Position numbers and translations under genes: made by a program
Notes under the pieces: generated by a model
What the model was told of the DNA's origin: nothing
Databases searched by the model: none
The model's input: only the letters and a program-made list of their open reading frames with translations
Part shown: one piece after another, positions 32,367-43,818 of the stretch
Numbering within the stretch: position 1 is the stretch's first letter
How the letters are laid out: each line of letters starts with the position of its first letter
Source: Neoceratodus forsteri
Lineage: Eukaryota; Chordata; Ceratodontiformes; Ceratodontidae
Reading direction: 5' to 3'
Length of the DNA: 64,000 nucleotides
NCBI GenBank assembly: GCA_016271365.2
Contig: CM057453.1
Location: 502,485,001-502,549,000 of the forward strand

Positions 32367-32903
32367 TTAAAACTACATGAGACTGCCAGGCCTGTCAGCA
32401 CAGCAGTAGCGTTGTGGCTTGCAACACCTGCGACTGGAGTTCAGGAGTTTGGCTCGAGTTGTGGAGGGCTGGTTGGTGGGGGAGGAGGGTCAGTGTGCTT
32501 TACTTCCTAGTTGCCATCTAGCTGAAGCCACTTAGGCAGTTGGGTGGGGACGTTGCATGGTGCCAGCATGGCCGTACATCCTTGTGCACGTGCCTGGTGA
32601 GAAAACCAGGAAGTCCCACACCACTGACTTCAGCATCAGGATTCATCTCCGGAAGGGTTAGAGCAGCCCTGAAGAGTGGAAAACTTGCTAGCAGGCATTC
32701 TCTGGCCCCGTTGCCATGGATGCCCCTCCCCACAAATTGTGTTCCTCTGTCGGGGGGGGCAGACTCCTCCCATCTGTGCCATGCGAGTGGGGTCTGTATA
32801 GGAAGCCGACCAGAGGCTAGCAGCGGTGCTAGACTGGAAGGACAGGCTACGACCAGGCAACAAAAGTGGGATAAAAAATACATAAGGATTTTAAGACTAC
32901 GTG
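32367..32903 (+). mobile_element. tRNA-like SINE, diverged copy
   Basis: Element at 32380-32890 (511 bp). Head CCAGGCCTGTCAGCACAGCA with GGAGTTCAGGAGTTTGGCTC as the B-box module. A-rich end GATAAAAAATACATAAGG. Imperfect 13 bp duplication TTAAAACTACATG (32367) and TTAAGACTACGTG (32891). More diverged than the copies at 13572 and 19231. Confidence 0.65.
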
Positions 32904-32999
32904 TAGCACTGGAACAGAAACGGCTAGTAAAATTAGAATTAACACTGGGATGTATTGTATTTGAAGATATGAGGTAATAAACACTGCTTTTCTGTGAAT

Positions 33000-33501
33000 G
33001 TAGTATCATAGTAAAAGCCAGCAGAATAGGCCCCATGGTCTATCATGTCTGCTCAGAAGCTAGCCCACTACTGGGAGTTCGCTTCTCCACCCCCCCAGCC
33101 CCATAAGTGGTCTTCCCTGGCCTCAGTTTCCCCCTGTACCTGTCCCCAACCCTTCTTGAATCCTTCCACTGTGGTCTCTTCCACCAGACCCCTGGGCAGT
33201 GCGTTCCATGGTTCCACCACCCTCTCGGTGAAGAAGTGTCTCCTGTCCCCTCTGTACTCCCTTGCAGCTTCCCTTGTGCCCCCTGGTATTCCCCTTCCTG
33301 AGCCTGAACACTTCCCTGGCTCTGCCCTTATTTATCCCCTTTACATATTTGAAAACTTCTCTCATGTCCCTTCTCTCCCTCCTCTCCTCCAATGTGTACA
33401 GATTGAGTACGTGCTGCAAAGTCTGGTATAGCAGACCCTGAATCAGTTTTTGCAAATAATCTGTCTGCAGCTTGTGTTTTGGGGAAAGCATGGCATGGAA
33501 G

Positions 33502-33505
<4 letters not shown>
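33000..33505 (-). mobile_element. CR1 3' fragment
   Basis: Minus-strand CR1: 3' tail ATCATAGTAAAAGCCAGCAG near 33005, then GGTCTATCATGTCTGC. The coding remnant has LYTLEERRERRDMREVFKYV, VKGINKGRAREVFRLRKGN and, in a shifted frame, the segment around VFFTERVVEPWNALPRGLVE-type sequence (33185-33250). A pure A-run of about 27 bases follows at 33507-33533, outside the truncated 5' end. Only the C-terminal 150 codons remain. Confidence 0.75.
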
Positions 33506-33538
<33 letters not shown>

Positions 33539-33689
33539 TTTCTTCAAGATTCCACAGTTTCACTTTTTGTAGCTTGGTTGTAGATTGAGGCCATCTGAGA
33601 CACTGGCCAGGATTTTTTATACTTGAACGGTGGCATAGTTAATGCTTCAAAGGACTTTTTTTGTTCAGTTGTGCTTAGAAGGCTGTCAC

Positions 33690-33869
33690 TCAAGAGCTAT
33701 TCCTAACAGTCAGTGTAGTGTTGGGTTCACCTGTTGAAGCAGTTAGCAGCGAGCACTGTGTAAGCAATAACATATGACAGGTGGCTGGGTGGTTATACTG
33801 TAATATCCACATGCCGTGGATAGGGTGGGTGCCTTGTGATATGTATGGGTTAGTGTAAACAGTAATACC
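33690..33869. repeat. GCAATAA-type element beside a foldback
   Basis: TAAGCAATAACATATGACAG at 33752, then TAATATCCACATGCCGTGGA. This is the family motif found at 41532 and 46337. It abuts the 80 bp inverted repeat that follows. Confidence 0.4.
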
Positions 33870-34194
33870 GTGACTGGCTGAGTCAGCTACTAGCCACTAA
33901 GGATTTTTTTCCATATCAATGCTGGTTGCTGAGGCACAGTCCTACGGGCTGCTGCAAGAGGCTACCGAACAAAGGGTGTTTTGTAGCCATGGAAAACAAG
34001 TATCCCACATGTGGATTAACAAAGTGTTTTTCCAACAATTATATGATGAGGGCAGTTTGGGAATGGCAGTCAGTGCGGAGTCTGACCACCTCTGGAAGCT
34101 GACCAGCTAAATATGCCCGTAGGACTGTGCCTCAGCAACCAGCATTGATATGGAAAAAAATCCTTAGTGGCTAGTAGCTGACTCAGCCAGTCAC
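33870..34194. repeat. Perfect 80 bp inverted repeat with 165 bp spacer
   Basis: Left arm 33870-33949 starts GTGACTGGCTGAGTCAGCTA and ends CACAGTCCTACGGGC. Right arm 34115-34194 is its exact reverse complement by eye, including a seven-base T/A run. Most other palindromes in the window are degraded, so this one is recent or maintained by gene conversion. The spacer has no domain-bearing frame. Confidence 0.88.
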
Positions 34195-34342
34195 AGTATA
34201 ACAGACCACTGTCTGAAGCTTGCAGCAGGGCTGCCAGACCAATGGTATATTTAAAATAAGTCCACTCAGACTTGTGCTTTAACTGAATCAGCCCTCCAGG
34301 GCTTGGGATTATTGACATCAGCCCTCTGGGACTTGGGGTTAC

Positions 34343-34770
34343 CATTCATTCATCTGCGGCTGAAGAGTGTAAGTTGCTGCCGACTGCAGGGGCCAGAGAC
34401 ATCATCATGCAACCCCAGAACACCGACTGCTGCTGCAAACAAACTGTTAATCTACCTCCTCAGCAGGCATGGGGGCTTGGGGCAAGCCAGCAGCTGGGAA
34501 ACCTCCCAAGGGGCGGAGCTGTACATTTAAAGCCTGCGCTGCTCCACGACTGCCAGATCCATTCATTCATCTGCGATCGAAGAGCGCAAGTTGCTGCCAA
34601 CTGCAGGGGCCAGAGACGTCACCACGCAAGCCCCAAAACACAGACTGCTGCTGCAAACTATTAATCCACCTCTTCAGCAGACACAGGGGTGAACCAGCGG
34701 TTGAGAGACCTCCCAGGGGGAGGGGCTGTACTTTTTAAAAGCCTGCACTGCTCCACAGCACGAGCGTGAA
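34343..34770 (+). promoter_or_regulatory. Two tandem 215 bp monomers, likely LINE 5' UTR
   Basis: CCATTCATTCATCTGCG starts units at 34343 and 34558. Both contain AAGTTGCTGCC, ACTGCAGGGGCCAGAGAC, GACTGCTGCTGCAAAC, ACCTCCCA and TTTAAAGCCTGC or TTTAAAAGCCTGC, GCTCCAC. They lie directly upstream of the LINE at 34770-37990. Tandem promoter monomers are known from some L1 lineages, and here this is an inference from position. They might instead be an unrelated tandem repeat. Confidence 0.5.
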
Positions 34771-35262
34771 TGGCACAAGCGCTGTGGAGCAGTCTAACGG
34801 ACTGAAGTACAGGTTGGATAACAAACAAATTTGGTGCGACTTGTTTTATTGCTTCTTTAAACAGTTTTAATTCTGCATTAATTTATACTTCTCACATAGA
34901 TTCAGACATACATAGTGATACTCAGGGAGGGATTTTAGTACTGTTTAAATTAGATAAGAAATTGATATCTATTGCTCAGTCTATTTCTACTTGAAATTGT
35001 AATTCTGTTTTAAACAAAATGAACCTGCTACACAGGTTATTTATTTGTACTATCACTCTCTCTGCACTTTATGTAAAAGTCTAAAATTTTAATCTGATAG
35101 AAAATACTGCTGCTCTGGCTCTTGAAATAGGGCCTGTTCAAAATCTGGGGAGAGTGCAAACTAGTATAGAACAACAGGCCAAATGCAGGAGAAGAAATTC
35201 ATTTGCAAAAATAAAACTCCAGATAAACTAACTACTTAAGTTTAACAACACTTTAGGCTTAA

Positions 35263-37860
35263 ATTCACAAAAAAATAGGTAATTATTTAGTCATTACCTT
35301 ATTGTTAGGAGCGGACATAGAAACAAACCCAGGACCAGAAGTGTTGAGTAATATAAAAATTATTCATGATAATGCAAGAAGCATCAAAAATAAAATTGAT
35401 TTGTTTAGAACATGGATATTCACGGAAACCCCAGATATAGTAGCATTAACAGAGACCTGGCTAAATCAGAATATAGACACGAATGAAGTAGAACTAGAAG
35501 GGTTTTATAGCCATCGACCAGACAGAGTGGGACGGTATGGGGTGGGGTCCTATTATATACTAAATGGGGCCAAGGTCAAACTAAAGTTATTTTTCAGGGC
35601 AAATTGGGTTAATTAATTGCTTATTGGTCAGTATTCCAAAGTTAACCGTTACCATTGTGGTGATTAACGCACCACCCCGAACTAAAACATGCAAATTTGA
35701 TAACTTCGTACAGATTATTCAGGAGATCATTATGGATCAAGACATAATACCAACTGGAGATTTTAATGACGCATGGGGAAATCAAAGAGGGAAGGCATTG
35801 GAAAATGGCATTAAACCACTAGAGGTAGCCCAAGTGATCTCTTCACTCACCAGGCAAACACTCCAATCCAGGCCAGGAAACATACTGGATTTGGTTTTCA
35901 TAACTGCTAAGATTAGAGCTCTGCAGGTACTAATAAACCAGCCAGTTCTGGGAGATCACAGTTCAGTAAGCTGTGTTGTTGAAATTTTAGACTGCAAATG
36001 GAATGCACTAACAGTGCCATTAAAAATAAGATGCAGGACATCTAAACATTTTCAGAAAGAACTTTTTCTGGCTAAATTAGCTGGAGTTCGATGGGCTAGA
36101 TTATTTTTCATGTTGTCTCTTGACTTAGCTGTACAAGAATTTGCAAACTGGTTTGGTGAAATTTGTGATGAGTTAGCTCCTTTTAAAAATCAGATTCGAA
36201 GAAAGGGTCACTTACCATGGATAACTGAAAAACTGAAGAAGCAGATACGCATCAAGAACTGACTTTGGAAATTAGCCGGTAAATCACTAGACCTAGTGAA
36301 CTGGAAGAGGTATAAAAAAAAGTCAGGAATGCTTTAAAGTTAAAAATTAGGAAAACAAAGCAAAATTATTACGTAACGAAGTCCACTGAGACCACTGATG
36401 CACGGCAATATTGGTCCTTGATAAAATCTTTTGAAACCTCAGTAAATCAGAGGCCCCGATTCAAATGGTCAGAACAGAAATGGAGTATTTCAAACTTCTA
36501 AGTCCTCAGCAAATATCTTAAATTAATATTTTGTGTCCTTGCCAGATACAGACATCCAAACATCGGTTTCAGAAACAAATAATACGGGTGTAAATTTATT
36601 GACACAGAATGCACCTAGATTCCAATTCAAGTGTATTACCTGCAAGCAAGTAAAAGACGCAGTAAAGAATTTAAGAATGAGGAAAGCCTTCGGGCTGGAT
36701 TGTATAGAGAATAGATTTCTGAAGGATTCAGTGAAAATTACTGCCCCTGTATTAACGAGATTGTATAATTGGAGTCTGATGGAGGGATCTTTCCAAACTA
36801 TATGAAAAAATACAAAGCTAATTCCAACTTACAAGGGCCTTAAAGCCAGTGAACCAACAAACTACAGACCTATTGCATTGTTGTCTGTGGTCTCCAAGAT
36901 ATTGGAGAGGCTGGTGGTGCAGGGACAGCTGAGTGAGTATCTTAAAAAGTACTCCTTATTGTCCATGTACCAGCCCGGTTTTTGTAAGGAATACTCCACA
37001 GATACCGCACTCACCGACATGGTGGGTATAATAGCTTCCAAATTAGAGGGGGGCCTGTCAGTGGGTGCGGGGTTTGTGGTCTTATCAAAGGCTTTCGACA
37101 CCGTGGACCATGGGCTTCTGGGGGAGCTGCTGCTTTAGTTCGGACTGTCAAAAGAGTCTTGTGGATGGTTTGAATCCTACTTAAAAAATCAAACTCAGCA
37201 AGTCCAAGTAGACAGTTGCCTCTCGAACAAAGCCCTGGTCCAAAGGGGTGTGTCCCAGGGCTCCATTTTGGGACCCACACTGTTTTTCTAATCTATATAA
37301 ATAATTTGGCCGAAATTCCAGTATAAGACTGTATGCAGATGACACTGTGCTGGTGGTCAGCAGAACCCCCACTAGAAACATCAGCATCAAACTTAGTTTT
37401 GATTTTTACGGGGCTGTGCACATGGTTGTCTGATTCTGGATTGGCCTTAAATGGTAAGAAAACCAAATTAATGGTATTTAATAAAGGACACAAAAAATTG
37501 GTAGAAAGACCCTGAAACAAAAAATGAAACAATAGCCCAAGTTATAGAGTACAAATACCTGGGCTTTTGGAGTGACGAATTTTTGAAATTTGATTATCCT
37601 ATAGAAGACACAATAAAACAAATAAATAAAAGGAAAGGTGCATTTAGACACACTTCTGCATAAACAAATTCATGAGAACTTTAATAGTAAACCAAGTTCT
37701 GATACCTGTCCTCGAATATGGCAGCCATGTGTACAGCCTAGCAAAGGAATGTTATCAAAAATTGATGTCATCTATAATCGTTTGGCAAGCTTTATTTTAA
37801 GATGGGATTATAAAACCCATCATTGTGAATTATATGAAGAATTGGGATAGCTAACCCCAG
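35263..37860 (+). pseudogene. LINE ORF: 2A motif, endonuclease, reverse transcriptase
   Basis: Opens with VITLLLGADIETNPGP (2A-like DxExNPGP), then NARSIKNKIDLFRTW, ALTETWLNQN and GDFNDAWGN (APE-type endonuclease) and GDHSSVSCVVE. The linker NLRMRKAFGLDCIENRFLKD leads to the RT: NYRPIALLSVVSKILERLV, motif A KAFDTVDHGLLGELLL, motif B GVSQGSILGPT, motif C LYADDTVLVVSRTP near 37325, and the C-terminal YNRLASFILRWDYKTHHCEL. At least six stops or frameshifts (for example near 35610, 36800, 37138 and 37290). Catalytic Asp residues remain in fragments. The closest clade is probably L2/CR1, uncertain. Confidence 0.82.
35308..35337 (+). other. 2A-like ribosome-skipping motif
   Basis: Codons GADIETNPGP, preceded by the hydrophobic VITLLL. 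The canonical form D(V/I)ExNPGP makes ribosomes skip the Gly-Pro bond and has been described in several non-LTR retrotransposons. Here it sits at the N-terminus of the endonuclease ORF and would release a short leader peptide. All key residues are intact although the rest of the ORF is broken. Confidence 0.75.
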
Positions 37861-38242
37861 AAAATAAAAGAAAGTTATCCTGGGCAAATCAGATATTTAC
37901 ATTTTTTAAACTATAGTAGGCTTACATATTTGTATGACAAATTTAAAAAAAAGAACACAAATACAATCTGAGAAACATAAACTTGAGAAGTTTTAAAACC
38001 CAAGGTCTTTAAATAAGTACGGTAATATGTGCTTTCTTTTATTACATTTACATTATAGAACGTGATTAAAAAAAACACTAATACTATAGTTCACGGGAGG
38101 TGGGGCGCTGTGGAGCCTGAGCTGAGCCGCAGCTTTTTTATGTAGCTCGCTAATTCGGCGCCTTAATTTCTAAAAATTTACCTTTTCAAGTACAAATCTA
38201 GAAATAATTTTTTACGCCATCGGAAAGTTAATATAGCCTAAA

Positions 38243-39632
38243 ATGGGAAATCCTTGGAAAGACAACGGTAGCACAACTGGAGGAAAATTGAGGCAGATGT
38301 CTCAGCCCACATGGACCAGCCATGAAGCGCAGACTGCTTCATTGCAGGAGCCTGAAGAAACTATGGCTTCGATTGGGGTAAACCTTCGGAGAATATCAGT
38401 TACTGACCTTAACAATAAAATGGACACTTTCAGCACCAGAGTAACTGTAGTTGAGTCGTAGGTCGCAGGATTAAAGACTGATATGTCCGACATTTTTTAT
38501 TTTATTTTATTGTGATCTTGGATTAACACCTTTTGAGAACAAGCTCATTACATAGGTTCCACGTCAAAGTTAGACAAACAGTGTGAACATAAGTGATTGC
38601 TGTTAAGCAGCAAGAATTAAATACGAGGTTAATTACACATACAATGTGAAACTTAGGCAAGTATGGTAACAAGATGTCAAGTTGGCATTGTACAATGTAT
38701 GTAAAACTACAGTTAGAAGCAAGAGAGTGAGGGGTAGTAAAGGTAAACAGTTAGGTAAGACAGGCTAACACATAAATAACAGATAGGAAGACTTACATAG
38801 GGGAAGGAGAATACATCGGCCAGCAAGTCTTCGTCATAAGGGGTAGGGGGAAGAGGATATATTTACAAGTTGTGGAAACAGGTCCAGGTGGCAAACAACT
38901 TAGGGATGAAACTTGGAGGGAAGATATAGGGAGGATTGGAGGGAGAAATATTTGAGGAGTGGATGACTAGGGGAAGATTGCTTTGACATTAAAAGACAGT
39001 TGGAGTCCTCCCGACCATGACTACCATGATTGTGAAAGAGAATACTCATCTCCGAGCGCATTTGAAAACATTGGAAAATCAAGCTCGCTCCTCACATATC
39101 AGTATTCTGGGACTTCCTGAGGGGAATGAGGGGGGGTCACCCCCTTATGTTTTTTCAGGACTGAGTTGGAGAGATATTGGTGCTTGAGGGTCAAAATACG
39201 CATTTTGCGCTCCAGAAAGCATACCGCATAACCCCACAAGGCTATAGGGAGACCTCGGATGTCTCTCGCACATTGCTCTTGATCACTGATGGCATTGGTA
39301 CTAGGGACAAGATTTTTAATCTGGCTAGACATGCAAGTTCAGTTTTATAACATGAACGTAATGTGTATTTGTTCCCTGACATCAGCTATGCCACAAGAAT
39401 GCGCCATAAAAAGTTTGACGCCTCTCGAAAACTGCTGAGGGAGGCCTAAATTGTGCACACCATGATCTACCTGGTCAGATTATGAATTGTGTACAGCGGG
39501 AAAGTCTGGGCTTTCTCTGACACTGGAGAAGCGGGTAAATGGGCTACTCGTTTTGTTACCAGTTGAAAGAGCAAATGCCAAGATCTGAGCGATGACGATC
39601 TGGACCTCAAGGAGATTGAGGAAGGCTGATTT
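38243..39632 (+). pseudogene. L1 ORF1 protein, interrupted by an insertion
   Basis: Start ATG at 38243 (MGNPWKDNGSTTGG). Serine-rich leader, then NLRRISVTDLNNKMDTFSTR of the coiled coil. It is split by an insertion at 38495-38984. It resumes with LESSRPW, then HLKTLENQARSSHISILGLP of the RRM, EGNEGGSP, in shifted frames AYRITPQGYRETSDVSRTLL, FPDISYATRMRHKKFDASRK (C-terminal domain), and an acidic end DLSDDDLDLKEIEEG to TGA at about 39630. The layout parallels the ORF1 at 4240-5124, including the acidic C-terminus. Several frameshifts and stops; not functional. Confidence 0.8.
38495..38984 (-). mobile_element. 490 bp retroposed insertion in L1 ORF1
   Basis: Bounded by GACATT at 38489 and 38985. 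Begins TTTATTTTATTTTATTGTG, likely a minus-strand A-rich tail. The body (TTAACACCTTTTGAGAACAA and onward) matches nothing I can name. It interrupts a coiled-coil-encoding stretch whose frame resumes beyond it, which supports the limits. The duplication is short (6 bp), so borders may shift a few bases. Confidence 0.55.
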
Positions 39633-40313
39633 GTCTTAAGTATTGCCTCACAGACTGGTTTGGACTCACTATAATATATATGTTTGAGACATTCAGTTTT
39701 CATAAAGATGGTATTTTAGGCACACTGCCCATTTTGTAGTTGGCTCGTTCAGGGCTCCTAAGAGGTTCTTTAATCCTCTGGATATAATTATTGGGGATTA
39801 CTTGCTCAGGTCGATTTTGATAGAATTCTCCCAGAGTTTAACTTTTTAACGGTTTTCTACCGTACTGTCTAAGTACTGAGTTTTCTTTTTATATTAGCGT
39901 ATCAGTATACAAATCATTGGATATTTTAGTTTTTTATAGATGATGCGCTGCCTATAAATTTATAAATGTGGGTTTTCCACTTCTTTAGTGCATAGTGTGA
40001 TGCTATAAGCCTCTTGGTGAGGCATGAAATTTTGGACTCTAGACGGACTTAAGCATTTTCGAATTAGTCACACTGCTCATGGGCTCATTTTACAGTTTAT
40101 ATTTTGCTATAACTTGGAGTTGCTATTATAGCTTTTGTATACCCCTCGATGAGGTATCAACATATCTGGGATTTATGTATCCTTTGATTAAGGGGAAGGA
40201 TTTCCTTTCCATTTCTGGTGTATATTGTACTACCTGGATTGTCTTGGATAGGGATAATGTCATATGTATGTACATGTGAAAATCTAATAAATAAAGTACA
40301 AAACAAAATATAG

Positions 40314-41531
40314 TCCTTTATTGCAGAGCTAAAACATGAATTAAAAACGGTGCGTGTGCAATGTTTGGCTATGAATATGGCACAGATATTACCATATTAG
40401 GAAATTGTTGTGTACTTTTTGTTCTCTTCCTCTGATATATTCCGTATAAACGTCAATGGATGCAAATCTATGTAATGTATTTATGTGTTTGCAAAATTGT
40501 TTTTTTATGTCGAAACTATATATGTATTTTAAATGAAACTACAGGACTATCTTGTAAACAGGGCTTCGGTCCTAATGATGTGCTATTCCATCAACTCCTG
40601 TCTAAAAATAAAGATTTGTACTACTTTTTACTACTTATTGTTGGTGGCACTATTGACCATCCTTGAGAACCACCACTACCAAGGGACATGCCAACTGACT
40701 GACCCGGAGGCAGTGCAACTTTCACTATCCTGCTCCCTGCAGGCAAAAAACAGTTTTCAGAAGAGGGAACATGGCTATAGCCCAGTGCCGGGGGACTGCA
40801 GCTTAGAGAGGGCCTGGGACAGGTAATCCTCTGCATATCACTGGCTGAGAATGGGGACAAGACCTGTGACCGGTTAAGCAGACCAGTTCTTTGGTTGGGG
40901 GGGGGTAGTTAACTAGAATGGATAACTGCAGCAGGACTTGTATTAGCATTAGTAAAATGGGGGTTAGTTTGACCGTCTGCTTCAAATGTAGGGAGTGAGC
41001 CCAGCAAATTTTGGTGTCAGACATTTGCAGGAGCATCTTTATAAAACATTATCCAGCACTTTTTCTGCTAACGATACAGGTACAGTCATTTCAATATACA
41101 ATGTCAATTCTGAAGCACTACTTTTATTTCTGTGCCTCAGAATCCTGAAAACACCCATTTGGGGACTTCAGTAGGGGATTAACCCAAGCCCTGGTGCAGC
41201 TAATGCAGCTACCACTTGGAAACAGGAGATGGGCTGCCACTCTGACAGGACAAATGTGCTGGTTAATCGGGCACTTTTGGTATTACTTGTTATTGCTAGT
41301 CGTCTGCACCATTCCCAAGCCACCATAGGAGTCATAATGGAAACACAAAACAGGCAGCTGCCATGGCACCCCTGTCTCTCTCCGTCTCTCATTTTTGCAC
41401 TTTCTGAGTTTCTGTAGGTCGTTTCTGTGTGACCAAGGCAAGGGCAAAATGAGACAGTTGTATTTTTGTCGAGCCTTATCCTAGAGACTGTGGGCACCTT
41501 GCATAATTTAAAGCAAAGCAGTACATTACGT
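40314..41531. other. No recognised feature
   Basis: A/T-rich sequence. No domain-bearing frame, tandem repeat or element end identified. Confidence 0.45.
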
Positions 41532-41688
41532 AAGCAATAAGACATGACAGGGTGTGTATTATGGTGATATAATTGCACGCCTCAGGTGTGTTGTTAGGTG
41601 CGAGGTGCAGCCAAGTGCTGTTAAATGCACCTGAGAAGTGTGATTATATTACCATAATGGCACCCCTGAAGTGTTTTATTGCACTTAT
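41532..41688. repeat. 157 bp hairpin of the GCAATAA family
   Basis: Begins TAAGCAATAAGACATGACAG and ends GTTTTATTGCACTTA. Arms of about 65 bases: TATTATGGTGATATAATTGC with its partner at 41645-41665 (TGATTATATTACCATAATGG), and CCTCAGGTGTGTTGTTA with TGTTAAATGCACCTGAG. About 75% complementary by eye. Non-coding. Confidence 0.75.
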
Positions 41689-41699
41689 AAAATGGCATT

Positions 41700-42064
41700 T
41701 AATTATTTTCGTTAAATTGAATGAAAATAAAAAGGAATTATTTTCACAAGATAAAAGTTAGGACGTTTCATTGAACTGCTTCCTTTCTACCTTTGAAGAC
41801 AAAAATAAAATCCACATTCTGGTAACCGGGGGTAGATAAAACTATAAAAACCAATGAAAACTCTGTATGGCATGCATTTTGATATAAAAAAAAAAAAAAG
41901 TGTTACCTTATTTGCATTGCAGACCAGTACAGACATTTTAATGGAAATGTGTTTAAAAACTACTGAACTCAATATTTTTTTTTTTTTTTTTTTGGGGGGA
42001 TGGGTTGGAGTGTAGCGTTCTCCGGAAAACACCCATGAATGATTCAAATGCATGTGCTTATATG
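41700..42064. other. No gene; long T-run
   Basis: Contains a T-run then GGGGGG at 41973-41999 and an A-run at 41886-41900. These may mark the tails of unrecognised retroposed fragments. Confidence 0.35.
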
Positions 42065-43818
42065 AACTTCAGGAATTTTTTTTTTTTAAACTTTCTTTAT
42101 TTTAAAATTTTTCTCACATATACAGGACAAAATATATCACAGACATTCTTTTCAATGGGCTTATTCAAACTACTTCCCTCTTTTCCCACAACTCCCAGGT
42201 AATTCATCTCATATTTTGCAGAGTATGGCTATTAGCCCAAATATATACAGATAAGAGTTTAAACACAAATAAAAAAAAAAAAAAATTAAAAACAGATTCG
42301 AACAGAAAATGGCTTAAAACAATCTATCAACTGTCTGTGTAATATTAACTGCTTCGTCTGAATCTTCCTCTAGAGAGTGCCCTCACCAGGAAGAGACTGT
42401 AGCTGTAATGACCTTTAAAAAGTGATGAGAGAAGGTGATGAGAGAAGAGGAGAGCAGGAGCTGCCAATCTACCCCAGCTTTCCCCGGTCCCAGATGAAGC
42501 TCAGCGATATCATTCAAGGAGTACCAAATTATGTGATACATAAACCATCCTGTCCCCAAACCACACCCCACCCAGTTCCAACTATGCTTTATCATGGCAC
42601 GAAATCAGGCCTCACCTCTGCCATATATATAATCCATCTCCTCCACATCATCTCAAAGCTGGGAACCCTTTTATTGATATTAGCAGATAAAGCCTCCATT
42701 CTGTACAGATCTATCATGCGGTTTTGCCACATAGTCAGGGTGATGACCTTAGAGGAGTGCCAGTTACATGTAATTGTTTTTTGGGCCACCAGTAATGAAA
42801 CTTTCAAAAACCTGATTGTTAGGGAATCCTGCAATTCCTTGGGGAGGTCCAAGAAGAAATAACAGAGGGAGGAGATTTCCAAACTAGGTCCCAGTATTAT
42901 CTGCAAGGCCTGTTGGAGATCTCGGAGGAAGGGCCCCAGGACAGGACAATCCCACAATATATGGACTAATGATGCGGGAGAGTGACCACAGTTTCTCCAG
43001 CAGTACGGAGAACCTGAGTTTCGATATTTCAGCTGGTCCCCAGGGGATCGAAAATACCGAATAAAAATCTTCCATGAAAACTCCCACCAACTGACTGCTG
43101 CTATCCCTCAATGTATTCTCGTTTGTGTCCACGCCCATAGTTCCTCGGGGATCTGAGTTCTCAAGTATCATTCCCAGGCTATCTTAATATATGAAATGGT
43201 ATCCCCTTTCCAAGATATGAGTAACTGATACATCCTGGAAATAATATGGGATCTAATCGGGTCCCCCTCTACCGCCCTCCTGAATATGTGTGCAATCTGA
43301 GGGGGTGGCAAACCCCCAATCTTGCCCTGCTTCACTAAGTCAGATATATAATTCTTAATTTGGAAATATTTAAATCTATCATTCCATAACTGTGGACCAG
43401 TGATTCAAATGGCTGGATCTCCCCATCTTTTAGAAAATGCCGAATCAGGTGAAGGCCCTTCTTCTCCCAGCCCTTAAAACCTGCATCCAACTTATTGGGG
43501 GTAAATGCTTCTAGATGGGGAACAGAAGTCAACAAGTTCCTCCAACTCTTAGCGCGTTTATCCCCCAGAATTCCGTACCAAACCATCAAAGTGGAGGCTG
43601 TGTAGGGGTTGTCTACCTGTCCAATGATTGATCTACTTTTCTTTCCCAAGAGCATAGCGTTTAAATTTTCCTGCAAATCAGTTTCCCCTAGCTGTAACGA
43701 TTTCCAATTGGCCACATGTGTCCCATCCAGCCAGTAGGAAGCTGTACATAATTGAGCTGCATAATGATATAATTTAAAATTTGGCAGCGCTAGGCCCCCC
43801 TAAACTTCAGGAATTTTT
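42065..43818 (-). mobile_element. L1 (Tx1-like), 5'-truncated, with 16 bp TSD
   Basis: Minus-strand insertion at about 42081-43802. AACTTCAGGAATTTTT is perfectly duplicated at 42065-42080 and 43803-43818 (the final T bases merge with the tail on the left). The T-run at 42076-42087 is the poly(A). A 3' UTR of about 500 bp precedes the coding end. The 5' truncation falls within the C-terminal part of ORF2. Textbook target-primed reverse transcription product. Confidence 0.92.
42592..43802 (-). pseudogene. L1 ORF2 C-terminal region
   Basis: Reads GGLALPNFKLYHYAAQLC at the truncation point, followed by SYWLDGTHVANWKSLQLGET, LLTSVPHLEAFTPN, GLHLIRHFLKDGEIQPFESL, then in shifted frames the cysteine-containing end CYWRNCGHSPASLVHILWDC with CPVLGPFLRDLQQALQIILG and VSLLVAQKTITCNWHSSKVI, WRRWIIYMAEVRPDF. 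This is the thumb-to-CTD region that follows the RT in Tx1-like L1s, including the terminal Cys/His cluster. At least two frameshifts. No RT catalytic motif is present because of truncation. Confidence 0.85.

Larger units (their letters stand above)
34343..37990 (+). mobile_element. L2/CR1-like LINE with 2A motif, near full length
   Basis: 5' monomers, an approximately 500 bp leader, then a 2A-like motif, endonuclease, linker, reverse transcriptase and C-terminal domain. The tail after 37860 is A/T-rich, without a clear simple-repeat end. An L1 begins about 100 bp downstream at 38092. Duplications were not found. Many frameshifts indicate an old insertion. Confidence 0.65.
38092..40313 (+). 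mobile_element. L1 (Tx1-like), second ORF1-only copy
   Basis: Starts near 38092 with GGGAGGTGGGGCGCTGTGGA, the GC-rich 5' type, followed by ORF1 and about 650 bp of T-rich sequence ending AATCTAATAAATAAAGTAC (40281-40300) before unrelated sequence. There is no ORF2. With the 490 bp insertion removed it is about 1.73 kb, similar to the copy at 3680-5281. Two ORF1-only copies with 5' ends preserved suggest either a half-L1 lineage or repeated use of a cryptic poly(A) site downstream of ORF1. Confidence 0.55.
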
